Part shown: one piece after another, positions 1-8,797 of the stretch
Numbering within the stretch: position 1 is the first letter of the stretch
Layout: every line of letters starts with the position of its first letter
Source: Acinetobacter sp.
GTDB taxonomy: Bacteria; Pseudomonadota; Gammaproteobacteria; Pseudomonadales; Moraxellaceae
Length of the DNA stretch: 32,043 nucleotides
Direction: 5' to 3'
Assembly (NCBI GenBank): GCA_030152275.1
Contig: JASLHF010000233.1
Coordinates: 1 to 32,043, forward strand
Translations under genes and position numbers: made by a program
The notes under the pieces: generated by a model
What the model was told of the DNA's origin: nothing
What the model saw: only the letters and a program-made list of their open reading frames with translations
Database searches by the model: none

Positions 1-2159
1 TACACATGTTTTTTCAGCTCATGACGGAAGGCATTTTCCTCCATCATGCTCTCTGCCACTTGCTGTTTCAATTTGTCGCTAGGCGCATTTAACGGACGGC
101 CAAACGGGAAACATAAGGCTTTGACCACACCTGCTGCCAGACGCATCGGGAAGTTGGCGAATAAGCCATAAAAAGCTTCTTGTGCATTAAATAAGGCTTT
201 TTCTACAGCTAAACGCGCATGTAATGCTTCGGCATCGGTTTTTTTACTGTGTTCAAAGTATTTTAAAATGGCGGTCGCAATAAACAGATGCGTATGAATA
301 TCAGCTAAACGCCCAGACAGCATTTCTTTGCGTTTAATATCACCCGCCAAAAGTCCCAGACACATATCTGCGGTTAAGGCAAAGTTGGCGCTGAGGCGGT
401 TGACGACTTTGTAATATGGCTTGGTCAGTTCAGTTGCGCTTTTTGGCGAGTCACTGGAACCGCCCGTAAAGCCATAAGCAAATGAGCGTGCAGTACGGTT
501 AAAGGTATAGCCCAAATGCTTGAACAGCATGTCATTAAAGGTTTTTAGCGCACTATCTTTATCTTCTGCTTGCAGCAATTGCAGTTCTTCAAACAAATAT
601 GGATGGCAGCGCATGGAGCCTTGTCCAAAAATCATCAAAGAACGGCTGAGAATATTCGCGCCTTCCACCGTAATGGATACCGGAATGGCTTGATAGCTGA
701 GCGCCAAGAAATTACGCGGGCCAAGCTGAATGGCACGGCCGCCCACCACATCCATACCGTGATTAATCACTTTACGCATGGTTTCAGTGGCATAGTATTT
801 TGCCATAGCGGTCATGACAGCCGGTTTGCCGCCTTGATTGAGTCCACACGTCACCAAGTAGCGGAACGCTTCCAGCATGTAGGCATCACTGGCAATATCA
901 CTGGTGGCTTCCTGCACGCCTTCAAATTTACCCACAGAAATTTTAAATTGCTGACGCACACGGGAAAATGCGCCGACATTTAAATAAGCCATTTCCCCGG
1001 CAGCAGTTGACAGCGACGGCAGGGAAATACCGCGGCCCACAGCCAGACATTCCATCAGCATGCGCCAGCCTTTTCCGGCATTTTTTACCCCGCCGATAAT
1101 CCAGTCCAGCGGAATAAAAACATTTTCACCATCGACCGTACCATTCATAAACGGTGAGCCGGGATTATGCCGCGCGCCAACTTTCACGCCTTCATGTGAA
1201 GATGGCAGCAGCGCACAGGTAATGCCGTATTCTTTTTTATTGGCATCGCCCAGCAAACCGTCGGGATCGTACATTTTAAATGCTAAGCCGACCACGGTGG
1301 CAATCGGGGCAAGGGTAATCCAGCGTTTCGAGAAATTCATGTTCAATCCTAGAATTTCTTTGCCTTCAAAATTGCCATAACAGACCACACCGGTATCTGG
1401 AATCGCGCCGGCATCAGAGCCTGCTTCAGGATTGGTTAAGCCAAAGCAGGGGATTTCTTCACCTTTGGCAAGACCGGGCAGGTAGCGGTCTTTTTGTTCT
1501 TCGGTGCCGTAATGCAGCAGCAGTTCACCCGGGCCAAGCGAGTTTGGCACCATACAGCTCACGGCTGTGGTGAGCGAGCGCGAGGCAATTTTGCTCATGA
1601 CGCGGCTTTGCGCAAATGAAGAAAATTCACGGCCGCCATATTCTTTGGGAATAATTAGCCCTAAGAAACCATTTGATTTAATAAAATCCCACACATGGTC
1701 TGGCAGTCTTTTATGTTCATGATGAATTTCCCATTCATTAATCATGCCGCACAAATGCTCGACTTCATTATCCAAAAAGGCTTGTTCTTCATTTGATAAT
1801 TTTGGATAAGGATAATTATTAAAGGTTTCCCAGTTTGGCGCACCCATAAACAGCTCTTTTTCCCACCAACTGGTGCCGGAATCGAGCGCTTCACGTTCGG
1901 TGCTGCTCATGCTGGGCATGGCATTGGCCAATGTTTTGTAGGCAGGTTTTGTTATCAGCGCCATGCGCAGCGGTTCAATCAGCACAATCAGGCTAACAAT
2001 AATGAGCGGTATGCCCAAAATGAGTGACCACAGGCTTAAGAAAGCCACGACGACAGAAACGGCAATCAGCGTAATTGCACCGGCAGTACGCGATAAGCTA
2101 AAAAAGAAAATCGCCCATAAACTAAGCAGCAGAATGATGAGACTGATGATCAAAAACAT
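1..2159 (-). CDS. fadE: Acyl-CoA dehydrogenase FadE (C-terminus beyond left edge)
   Basis: Catalyses the first dehydrogenation of fatty-acid beta-oxidation (acyl-CoA to trans-2-enoyl-CoA). The frame is open from an ATG at 2159 to the window edge, giving 719 codons of a family that is usually a little over 800 residues, so only the C-terminal end is missing. Residues 1 to about 65 hold two hydrophobic helices, which fits the inner-membrane-anchored FadE type rather than short soluble acyl-CoA dehydrogenases. The soluble part follows, with the stretches LTNPEAGSDAGAIPD and VEGANILSRSLMIFGQG that are typical of FadE. The start is supported by GGAGGA at 2166-2171, six bases upstream. An ATG at 2164 meets a stop after four codons and is not used. 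It appears monocistronic, on the same strand as lipA but separated from it by a terminator and about 400 bases. Identification is firm; the exact length is unknown. Confidence 0.93.
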   Translation of the reverse strand, partial: MFLIISLIILLLSLWAIFFFSLSRTAGAITLIAVSVVVAFLSLWSLILGIPLIIVSLIVLIEPLRMALITKPAYKTLANAMPSMSSTEREALDSGTSWWEKELFMGAPNWETFNNYPYPKLSNEEQAFLDNEVEHLCGMINEWEIHHEHKRLPDHVWDFIKSNGFLGLIIPKEYGGREFSSFAQSRVMSKIASRSLTTAVSCMVPNSLGPGELLLHYGTEEQKDRYLPGLAKGEEIPCFGLTNPEAGSDAGAIPDTGVVCYGNFEGKEILGLNMNFSKRWITLAPIATVVGLAFKMYDPDGLLGDANKKEYGITCALLPSSHEGVKVGARHNPGSPFMNGTVDGENVFIPLDWIIGGVKNAGKGWRMLMECLAVGRGISLPSLSTAAGEMAYLNVGAFSRVRQQFKISVGKFEGVQEATSDIASDAYMLEAFRYLVTCGLNQGGKPAVMTAMAKYYATETMRKVINHGMDVVGGRAIQLGPRNFLALSYQAIPVSITVEGANILSRSLMIFGQGSMRCHPYLFEELQLLQAEDKDSALKTFNDMLFKHLGYTFNRTARSFAYGFTGGSSDSPKSATELTKPYYKVVNRLSANFALTADMCLGLLAGDIKRKEMLSGRLADIHTHLFIATAILKYFEHSKKTDAEALHARLAVEKALFNAQEAFYGLFANFPMRLAAGVVKALCFPFGRPLNAPSDKLKQQVAESMMEENAFRHELKKHV

Positions 2160-2572
2160 CGCATATCCTCCAGTGTGCTGCACCTAAAGTCCAGTGAATC
2201 TTTGCTATTTCCCTTTGCTTAAAAAACTTGCATCTTACATAAGGGTCAGCTTTCCAACTGCGTTATAGCAAGAGGCGTTTTCGGAAATTCCTTGGCAAGT
2301 GCAGTGAGTTTGAATGCATGGATGCATTTTTATTTAAGTTATTAAAATCAGGCTTCGCTTTTCAGTCCATGCCGGAGATTTTTTATCCTGCTTTTTGAGT
2401 AGATAAAAATCCGTGACAGATTGAGTCAGCAGTTTATTTAAAAATAGAGTGATTTTTGAGCGCTGTAAAAGTGTGGACTGTGGGATAAATGTAAGACTTA
2501 AGTAATCCATACTTGGAATAAAGCTGATTTTAACTGCACGCTTTAACAGTAAAGGTTAAGCAAAATTCGGGC
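2160..2572. other. Intergenic region between lipA terminator and fadE
   Basis: About 410 bases without a credible gene. It must carry the fadE promoter, read on the minus strand. I see the GGAGGA ribosome binding site at 2166-2171 but no clear operator. The short frames here have no start with a good ribosome site. Confidence 0.5.
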
Positions 2573-2604
2573 AAAAAAAATCCCTCAAATTTGAGGGATT
2601 TTTA
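2573..2604 (-). terminator. Rho-independent terminator downstream of lipA
   Basis: A perfect 22-base palindrome (2579-2600, TCCCTCAAA / TTTGAGGGA core) is flanked by an A run on the left and a T run on the right. On the minus strand the A run becomes the U tract that ends lipA transcription about 45 bases past its stop. The symmetry would also stop plus-strand transcripts. Confidence 0.85.
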
Positions 2605-2646
2605 AAAACTTAAGCAAGTCTAAGCAATGTAAAAGCTCAGCAGCGC

Positions 2647-3660
2647 TTAGGCTTCAATGGTTTGAACCGCAATTTTTTTCGCTGGGTCAACTTTACGGCG
2701 TACTGCAGGAACAGGTTCGCCATAGTATTGACGGTCAGCAAAGTAGCTTGAACGCACCATCGGCGCTGCCCAAATATTGCGAAAACCGAGTTTTTGGCCA
2801 TGTTCTGTATAACGGTCAAATTCTTCAGGGGTCACGAAGCGGTCAATTGGTGCATGCTCTTTTGACGGCTGTAAATATTGACCAATGGTCACATAGTCCA
2901 CGCCATGCGCATGCAAATCATCCAGCAGCGCAATCACTTCTTCTTCAGTTTCACCAATACCGACCATTAAACCGCATTTGGTAGGAACATCTGGGCAGTA
3001 TTCTTTAAACATTTTTAACAGGTTTAAAGAGTGCTGATAATCAGAACCCGGACGCATAGCTTTATAGAGGCGCGGCACAGTTTCGATGTTGTGGTTAAAC
3101 ACATCTGGCGGGCATTCCGTCATAATGCGCAGCGCAACATCCATACGGCCGCGGAAGTCAGGTACCAAGATTTCCAATAAGGTTTTTGGACTGAGGTCAC
3201 GGGCTTCTTTAATACAGTCCACAAAATGTTGCGCGCCACCATCTACAAGGTCATCACGGTCTACAGAAGTGATGACTGCATATTTAAGACCCAAATTGGC
3301 GATGGTTTCTGCCATATGACGCGGTTCGTCAGGATCGAGGGCATTTGGACGGCCATGTGCCACATCACAGAACGGGCAGCGGCGGGTACAAATATCACCC
3401 ATGATCATAAAGGTTGCAGTACCGCCACCAAAGCATTCAGGTAAGTTCGGGCAAGCCGCTTCTTCACACACGGTATGTAATTTTTGTGCGCGTAAAGTTG
3501 TTTTGATGCGCTGAACTTCATCAGGAGCAGCCATTTTGACCCGAATCCAGTCAGGCTTACGAGGCGTTTCAACCGTTGGCACGACCTTCACAGGTATGCG
3601 AGCGACTTTTTCTGCGCCACGAAGTTTTACACCCTGTACAGGTTTGCGGTTCTCAGACAT
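2647..3660 (-). CDS. lipA: Lipoyl synthase
   Basis: Radical-SAM enzyme that inserts two sulfurs into octanoylated E2 and GcvH proteins to make the lipoyl cofactor. Counting from the ATG at 3660 (337 residues), the auxiliary iron-sulfur cluster cysteines are C65, C70 and C76 (CEEAACPNLPEC). The radical-SAM CxxxCxxC cysteines are C91, C95 and C98 (CTRRCPFC). The C-terminal RSSY motif, which supplies the serine ligand of the auxiliary cluster, is also present. A GTG five codons upstream (3675) is in frame but has no ribosome site; GGAAAAG precedes the ATG, so I prefer the ATG. The gene is divergent from sthA across a 200-base gap and has its own terminator. lipB is not in the window. Confidence 0.95.
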   Translation of the reverse strand: MSENRKPVQGVKLRGAEKVARIPVKVVPTVETPRKPDWIRVKMAAPDEVQRIKTTLRAQKLHTVCEEAACPNLPECFGGGTATFMIMGDICTRRCPFCDVAHGRPNALDPDEPRHMAETIANLGLKYAVITSVDRDDLVDGGAQHFVDCIKEARDLSPKTLLEILVPDFRGRMDVALRIMTECPPDVFNHNIETVPRLYKAMRPGSDYQHSLNLLKMFKEYCPDVPTKCGLMVGIGETEEEVIALLDDLHAHGVDYVTIGQYLQPSKEHAPIDRFVTPEEFDRYTEHGQKLGFRNIWAAPMVRSSYFADRQYYGEPVPAVRRKVDPAKKIAVQTIEA

Positions 3661-3870
3661 ATTCAACTTTTCCACTGTTTTGAAGGGAGATATCTTCTAC
3701 AATAATTTCTATTTTATTATAGCGGAAATGCCAAATGATGGGGCAAAAATACTATTCATTTACTAAATGCAGCCATCACTTAATATATGTAAGCTAAATA
3801 CAGCAAAATGCCATGAATTACGTCATAATAGGCCCTAGACAAGCTATAAACTATTTTTAAGGAGCGTTGA

Positions 3871-5286
3871 ATGCCACGTAAAAAAGAGGTCGTTAGTGGG
3901 AATTTCGTGAAATATGATGCGGTAGTTCTCGGTTCGGGCCCTGCGGGTGAAGGCGCTGCAATGAAACTTGCAAAATCCGGCAAGCGTGTTGCGATTGTGG
4001 ATATGCGCGAACAGCTTGGCGGCAACTGTACGCATGTGGGGACAATTCCAAGTAAAGCATTGCGTCAGACTGTTTCCAGCATTATCCGCTATCAGCGTGA
4101 TCCAATGTTCCAAAAAGTGGGTGAATGGAAACAGTTCACCATGAAACAGGTGCTTCGCAATGCGCATAAAGTGATTCAGCTGCAGGTTGATACACACTCA
4201 CGCTTTTATGACCGCAACAAGATTGATATTTATCATGGCCGTGCATATGTGCAAGATCAGAACACCATTATGGTGTTTAGTCAGGATGGTATAACGGAAA
4301 CGCTGGTGTTCCAGCAGCTGGTAATTGCAACTGGTTCGCGTCCTTACCGCCCAGATGTTTTGGACTTTAATCATCCGCGCGTTTTCGATTCAGACAAAAT
4401 TCTGGATCTGGACTTTTCTATTAAGAAAATCATTATTTACGGCGCAGGCGTGATTGGCTGTGAATATGCGTCTATTTTTATTGGGTTAGATCATAAAGTT
4501 GATCTCATCAATACTCAGCACAAATTGCTGAGCTATCTGGATGATGAAATTTCAGATGCATTGTCTTACCACTTGCGTGAGCAAGGCGTGCTGATTCGCC
4601 ATAATGAGCAGATTGATCACTTAGAAACATTTGATGATCATGTGGTCATGCATTTGCAAAGCGGTAAAAAAATTAAAGCCGATGCAATTCTGTGGTGTAA
4701 CGGCCGTTCGGGTAATACCGATGGTTTAGGCCTGGAAAATGTAGGCTTGAAGCCAAACAGCCGCGGTCAATTGACTGTGAATGAAAAATATCAAACCGAA
4801 GTTGAAAATATTTATGCGGCCGGTGATGTCATTGGCTGGCCGTCACTGGCTTCAGCTGCCTATGACCAAGGCCGCTGCGCTGGCGCAAATATGAGTGGCG
4901 AAAAAGACGTCGCGCCTGTAACGGATATTCCAACAGGGATTTATACCATTCCTGAAATTTCTTCGATTGGTAAAACTGAACAGCAGTTAACTGAAGAAAA
5001 AATTCCGTACGAAGTAGGCCAAGCCTCTTTCCGTCATTTGGCGCGTGCGCAAATTACGGGTGACACAGTCGGCGAGCTTAAAATCTTGTTCCACCGTGAC
5101 ACTTTAGAAATTTTAGGCGTGCATTGTTTTGGTAACAACGCAGCGGAAATTATCCACATTGGTCAGGCCATTATGAACAGCCCGAACAATACGATTAAAT
5201 ATTTTGTGGAAACCACATTTAACTATCCAACCATGGCAGAAGCCTACCGTGTTGCGACATTGAATGGTATGAACCGTCTATTCTAA
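3871..5286 (+). CDS. sthA: Soluble pyridine nucleotide transhydrogenase
   Basis: Flavoprotein that interconverts NADPH and NADH in the cytosol, usually draining surplus NADPH. At 471 residues it is slightly longer than the usual 464-466, because of a short basic N-terminal extension (MPRKKEVVSG). The FAD-binding GSGPAG is at residues 21-26. At the position where related disulfide reductases have a CxxxxC redox pair, this protein has GNCTHVGT (C53, T58), a known hallmark of SthA that separates it from dihydrolipoamide dehydrogenase. A second Rossmann motif, YGAGVIGCEYAS, binds the nicotinamide nucleotide, and the C-terminal dimerisation domain is complete. A strong AAGGAG ribosome site near 3860 supports the start. 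It is a single gene with its own terminator. Confidence 0.95.
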   Translation: MPRKKEVVSGNFVKYDAVVLGSGPAGEGAAMKLAKSGKRVAIVDMREQLGGNCTHVGTIPSKALRQTVSSIIRYQRDPMFQKVGEWKQFTMKQVLRNAHKVIQLQVDTHSRFYDRNKIDIYHGRAYVQDQNTIMVFSQDGITETLVFQQLVIATGSRPYRPDVLDFNHPRVFDSDKILDLDFSIKKIIIYGAGVIGCEYASIFIGLDHKVDLINTQHKLLSYLDDEISDALSYHLREQGVLIRHNEQIDHLETFDDHVVMHLQSGKKIKADAILWCNGRSGNTDGLGLENVGLKPNSRGQLTVNEKYQTEVENIYAAGDVIGWPSLASAAYDQGRCAGANMSGEKDVAPVTDIPTGIYTIPEISSIGKTEQQLTEEKIPYEVGQASFRHLARAQITGDTVGELKILFHRDTLEILGVHCFGNNAAEIIHIGQAIMNSPNNTIKYFVETTFNYPTMAEAYRVATLNGMNRLF

Positions 5287-5308
5287 GTTTGATTCATACT
5301 TAGAAAAT

Positions 5309-5338
5309 AACCCGTAAGTGTAGGCTTGCGGGTTTTTT
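5309..5338 (+). terminator. Terminator of sthA
   Basis: The hairpin arms AACCCGTAAG (5309-5318) and CTTGCGGGTT (5325-5334) pair with one G-T wobble around a six-base loop and run into a T tract. It lies 22 bases after the sthA stop and between convergent genes. Confidence 0.85.
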
Positions 5339-5372
5339 ATTGCTTGAAATTTATGGAATTTAAACCTGCTTT

Positions 5373-6254
5373 TTAAGCGCTTTTTAGTTCGAGCTGATGC
5401 ATTTTCTTTAATAAGGGTAAAATAATATTTAAAGAACCGTTATTGCTGCGTTTTCTATAATTGGCATAAAGCGGGGCATTTAACTCTAGTTTTTTGACGT
5501 TAAATTTGCCTTTGAGAAAACTAATGGTGTATTCGGGGATGATGCTCCAGCAATTTAATGTATTTAAAAAATTGATATGCTGCATGATGTTAGAACACAG
5601 AATCTTATGCTGTGGCTGAATATTATTTGCCTTTAAGAAGGCGTGTGCTTTTTCGGCCAATACAGGTGCATCATGTGCGGAAAATGTTATAAATTGGCTA
5701 TTTTCAAGCATAAGTGTATTGATTGATTCATCCAAATCTTTGTAATTTTCTCGATAAAATAAATACAAAGGCTCATTTTTAATAAGGATATTTTCGTATT
5801 CTGGGTCCTCCAGTTTATAACGGGTGAAGGTTAAATCTAATTTGGCATTTTTGAGCGCATGAATCTGCTCACTGCAGCTCATGCTTTTGAGTTCTGATTG
5901 ATAACCGTTATTGCGCAGCATAACTACAATATGGGGGGCGATTAAAATTTCAGCTAAGGGATTAAAGCCAATTTTTGTATGCTTATTTGTCGATAAAATA
6001 ATTTGTTTTGCCGTTGCAACTGCGCGTTCCGCGCTAGCAATAGCTTGGTAAGCATGTTCTAAAAATCCTGCGCCAGCAGTAGTTAAATGTACAGTTCGCT
6101 TGTCGCGCTCAAACAAAATTACGCCAATCTCATCTTCTAGATCACGGATTTGCTTGCTAAGTGAAGGCTGAACAATACACAGTTTTTCAGCGGCTTTCGT
6201 AAAGTTCAGTTCTTCTGCAACGGCGATAAAATACCTTAAATGCCTTAATTCCAT
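5373..6254 (-). CDS. LysR-type transcriptional regulator of the adjacent aromatic cluster
   Basis: The 293-residue protein has a typical LysR winged helix-turn-helix at residues 1-60 (LRYFIAVAEELNFTKAAEKL, then QPSLSKQIRDLEDEIG) and an effector-binding domain after about residue 90. The N-terminal part resembles the CatM/BenM branch that governs aromatic catabolism in Acinetobacter; this is family-level recognition only. It is divergent from the extradiol dioxygenase gene with a 144-base shared control region, the standard arrangement for a LysR protein and its target. The likely ligand is an intermediate of the pathway, which cannot be named. The cluster also carries a TetR regulator, so two regulators probably act on it. 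Confidence 0.85.
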   Translation of the reverse strand: MELRHLRYFIAVAEELNFTKAAEKLCIVQPSLSKQIRDLEDEIGVILFERDKRTVHLTTAGAGFLEHAYQAIASAERAVATAKQIILSTNKHTKIGFNPLAEILIAPHIVVMLRNNGYQSELKSMSCSEQIHALKNAKLDLTFTRYKLEDPEYENILIKNEPLYLFYRENYKDLDESINTLMLENSQFITFSAHDAPVLAEKAHAFLKANNIQPQHKILCSNIMQHINFLNTLNCWSIIPEYTISFLKGKFNVKKLELNAPLYANYRKRSNNGSLNIILPLLKKMHQLELKSA

Positions 6255-6398
6255 ATTTCCGCTCCTTTGGAAAATTCTTTCATAACTTTTAACTATTTCA
6301 TCAAGCTCAAAAACTATATTAAAAATATATAATGAACGTTACATACAAGATTATTAATTGTTCATTGAAAATTTGCAATTAAATTGGACGAAAGGCGT
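6255..6398. promoter_or_regulatory. Divergent control region between the LysR gene and the catabolic operon
   Basis: This holds both promoters. Plus-strand signals that can be seen are a consensus -10 TATAAT at 6328-6333 without a good -35, as expected for an activator-dependent promoter, and a GAAAGG ribosome site just before the ATG at 6399. An inverted repeat overlaps the -10 (listed separately). Confidence 0.5.
6331..6366. promoter_or_regulatory. Candidate operator: inverted repeat AATGAAC...GTTCATT
   Basis: Perfect 7-base arms at 6331-6337 (AATGAAC) and 6360-6366 (GTTCATT) are separated by 22 bases. The left arm overlaps the -10 box and the right arm lies in the predicted 5' untranslated region. 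The position suits a repressor such as the TetR protein encoded in the operon. Which regulator binds is inference. Confidence 0.35.
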
Positions 6399-7271
6399 AT
6401 GAAAGGAATTTCTACACTCAGCTATTTGCTGATTGAAGCAAGTGACTTGCAAGCATGGCGGGATTTTGCTGTTCGGCTAGGTTTTCAAGTCATAGAAAAA
6501 AGCAGTAATGAACTATTGCTGCGTATGGATGCACAGGCTTACAGAATCATTATTACGCAAGGTCCGCGTGATGATTTAACAGCTGTAGGCTGGGCATTTT
6601 CTAATCTGGAAGCATTACATGCCTATGTAAAACTTTTAGATGAGCAGGGGATTACCGCGGTACCGGCCAGTGCAGATCTAACAGCACAGCGTCAAGCGCA
6701 GGCGATTTATACAGTTTTGGATATTAATGGTATTCAGCACGAATTTGCCGCAGAGCTAACGTATTGCGACACGCCATTTTTAAGTGAAATGCTGAGCTCA
6801 GATTTCCTCACTGACGAAGGCTTGGGTCATATCTTGCTTGCTGTGCAGGATAAAGCTAATTCTGTAGATTTCTATCAGCGCTTGGGTTTGTCAGTGACAG
6901 ATACAATCACGGAAGAAATCGCACCTGGTGTGGTTATTGACGCGACCTTTATGCATGTTAATGCGCGTCATCATTCATTTGCATTTGCGCCAATGCCTCC
7001 AGAGGCAAAGCGTTTGCATCACTTGATGGTGGAAGTTGCATCGATAGATGATGTTGGATTGGCTTATGACCGCTGTAATGAAGCTGGGGATGCCATGACG
7101 ATGTCTTTAGGCAAACATCCCAATGATGAAATGTTTTCTTTTTATGTACAGTCACCTAGTGGCTTTGCAATTGAAATAGGTTTTGGCGGCAAGTTAATTG
7201 ATTACCAAAATTGGCAAACCGAAAGTTTTTCAAAATTAAGTTCTTGGGGGCATAAACAACATCGAGCATAA
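6399..7271 (+). CDS. Type I extradiol (meta-cleavage) catechol dioxygenase, VOC fold
   Basis: Ring-cleaving Fe(II) dioxygenase of the BphC/HsaC type. In the 290-residue product, metal ligands H144 (GLGHILLAV), H208 (LHHLMVEV) and E259 (GFAIEIGFG) are in place. The second-sphere active-site residues of the family are also present: NARHHSFAF (H191/H192), KHPND (H240) and the Y249 before SPSG. The enzyme should therefore be active. Two VOC modules are visible: residues 1-135 (non-catalytic) and 138-265 (catalytic). The start at 6399 has a GAAAGG ribosome site; an in-frame TTG at 6384 is less likely. It is the first gene of a tight same-strand series. MhpB of the classic phenylpropionate pathway belongs to the unrelated type II (LigB) class, so this is not a standard mhp operon. 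The substrate is a catechol of unknown side chain. Confidence 0.88.
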   Translation: MKGISTLSYLLIEASDLQAWRDFAVRLGFQVIEKSSNELLLRMDAQAYRIIITQGPRDDLTAVGWAFSNLEALHAYVKLLDEQGITAVPASADLTAQRQAQAIYTVLDINGIQHEFAAELTYCDTPFLSEMLSSDFLTDEGLGHILLAVQDKANSVDFYQRLGLSVTDTITEEIAPGVVIDATFMHVNARHHSFAFAPMPPEAKRLHHLMVEVASIDDVGLAYDRCNEAGDAMTMSLGKHPNDEMFSFYVQSPSGFAIEIGFGGKLIDYQNWQTESFSKLSSWGHKQHRA

Positions 7272-7306
7272 TAAGCCTTAAAGTCGTTTCAAGAACAAGG
7301 CTGTAC

Positions 7307-7942
7307 ATGCTAAACGAAAGTGTCCCAATTGCCCCTAAAAAGTCTAGACGCAGAAATGAGTCCAATCCGCAAAAGATTTTGGAAACTACGCTGGAGCTAA
7401 TGTCAAATCATGGATATTCAGGCACCAGTATTTCCATGATCAGTGAATTAAGCGGCTATCCTGTGACTTCAATCTATTGGCATTTTGGCAATAAAGAGCA
7501 GCTGCTCTTAGCTGCGCTTGAATATGGCGCAATTGAGGATTTGAATAAAAAGCTGAAATATTCACCGGAAAGTGAGGCAAACATTGAACAGCATTTAGCT
7601 TTAATCGATGCGGATTTTTTAAAAAATCCGCCTAAAGTTTTACGAATGATGTTTATGATTGGGCTGGAAGATGATGGCAGTAATGAAAATATTCAAAAAG
7701 CAGTAAAACGCATTCGTGAACATGCGCGGCAAATTTTGAAACAGCATATTGAAGGTTTAGCGGCTCAGCAAGGCGCTCTTTTATCAACAGAAATGGTTTT
7801 GGCTATTGCAGATATGGCTTTGGCTATCGGTGACGGTTTTATTATGGCCCATCAGTTGGAGCCAGGAAAGGTGAATATCGATCTTGGCTGTGAAATGCAG
7901 GTCAAAGTCATTAAGCAGTTGATCAAGGAGTATAAAAAATGA
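7307..7942 (+). CDS. TetR/AcrR family regulator within the catabolic operon
   Basis: The 211-residue protein has a basic N-terminus (KKSRRR at 11-16) and a TetR helix-turn-helix at about residues 25-65, including the signature SGYPVTSIYWHFGNKEQLL. The remainder is an all-helical ligand-binding domain. It sits 35 bases after the dioxygenase and overlaps a following ATG by one base (ATGA), so it is embedded in the operon rather than divergent from it. That suggests autoregulation, with the repressor level tied to the level of the enzymes. Ligand and operator are unknown. The inverted repeat at 6331-6366 is a candidate site. Confidence 0.85.
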   Translation: MLNESVPIAPKKSRRRNESNPQKILETTLELMSNHGYSGTSISMISELSGYPVTSIYWHFGNKEQLLLAALEYGAIEDLNKKLKYSPESEANIEQHLALIDADFLKNPPKVLRMMFMIGLEDDGSNENIQKAVKRIREHARQILKQHIEGLAAQQGALLSTEMVLAIADMALAIGDGFIMAHQLEPGKVNIDLGCEMQVKVIKQLIKEYKK

Positions 7943-8007
7943 TTTTTATTTCTTGTGAGTATCTAAATGGAACAACTCAATCTCCTCTCCGGATTTATAG
8001 ACGTTGA
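7939..8007 (+). other. Possible 22-codon leader frame overlapping tetR end and hydrolase start
   Basis: An ATG at 7939 overlaps the tetR stop (ATGA) and has AAGGAG nine bases upstream, a much better ribosome site than that of the hydrolase ATG at 7967. The frame runs 22 codons (starting MIFISCEYLN) and stops at 8005-8007, inside the hydrolase gene in another frame. It could pass terminating ribosomes to the hydrolase start, or be meaningless. Confidence 0.3.
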
Positions 8008-8785
8008 TGGCGTCAAAATTCATTATTCTCAATTTGGTCAAGGGCCGTACTTAGTTTGGCTGCATGGTGGAGGCCCTGGGGCAAACGGTCTTAGTAACTA
8101 TTCCAAAAACTTTCCTTATTTTGAAAATTTCACCAATATTATTTTTGATTTGCCCCGTTATGGCTTGTCAGATAAACCTGTGATTAATGGTTCATTTTTT
8201 CAAGCGCTGGGTGAATATATTTATAAGGCGCTGAAAGCGCTGAAAATCAACAAGGCATCTTTTGTCGGCAATTCATTGGGTGGTGCAACTGCGATTAAAG
8301 TGGCGCAATTGGATCAGTCTATTGTTGAAAAGCTGATTTTAATGGCCCCGGGCGGGTTGCCAGGTAAAGAAACTGCATTATCACCGGCCTTAATGCTAAT
8401 GCTGAAAGCTTTGGGCGGTGATCCATCTCAAGAAAACGTATATGGATTTTTAAAGCAAATCGCTTATGACTCTTCCCTGCTGACCGAAGATCTGCTGCAA
8501 GCACGTTTTCAAGAAGCGCAAAATCCGCAAGTGATTTCAACAGCGAAGCAAAGCAATTTCTTGCCAGAAAACCTGTTGCCGATTTTAGAAAATATCAAGA
8601 TTCCAACCTTACTCATTTGGGGCAAGCAAGATGCTGTACTGCCCGTGGAAGGCGGTTATAACGCAATAGAAAAACTTGAGAATTGTGAATTGCGCGTGGT
8701 GAGTAAATGTGGACATTGGGTGCAATTTGAATATCCAGACTGGTTTAATCAAGCAGTGCACCAATTTTTAAGTACGAATAGATAA
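7967..8785 (+). CDS. Alpha/beta-fold C-C bond hydrolase (meta-cleavage product hydrolase)
   Basis: A 272-residue enzyme of the MhpC/BphD/HsaD type that cleaves the ring-opened product of an extradiol dioxygenase into an acid and a 2-hydroxydienoate. The oxyanion-hole loop HGGGPGA is at residues 33-39. The nucleophile S103 lies in GNSLGG, the acid D222 in IWGKQDAVLP and the base H250 in CGHWVQFE. All match the meta-cleavage-product hydrolase signature rather than a generic esterase. The ribosome site (GTGAG) is weak and the gene may depend on translational coupling with tetR. The FAD hydroxylase follows after 12 bases. Substrate specificity cannot be read from sequence. Confidence 0.87.
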   Translation: MEQLNLLSGFIDVDGVKIHYSQFGQGPYLVWLHGGGPGANGLSNYSKNFPYFENFTNIIFDLPRYGLSDKPVINGSFFQALGEYIYKALKALKINKASFVGNSLGGATAIKVAQLDQSIVEKLILMAPGGLPGKETALSPALMLMLKALGGDPSQENVYGFLKQIAYDSSLLTEDLLQARFQEAQNPQVISTAKQSNFLPENLLPILENIKIPTLLIWGKQDAVLPVEGGYNAIEKLENCELRVVSKCGHWVQFEYPDWFNQAVHQFLSTNR

Positions 8786-8797
8786 GGAGATTCAAGG

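Noticed and set aside
570..2187. Several plus-strand frames of 70-140 codons (570-983, 1060-1380, 1963-2187)
   Set aside because: All lie antisense to the clearly identified fadE frame and have no ribosome sites or family resemblance.
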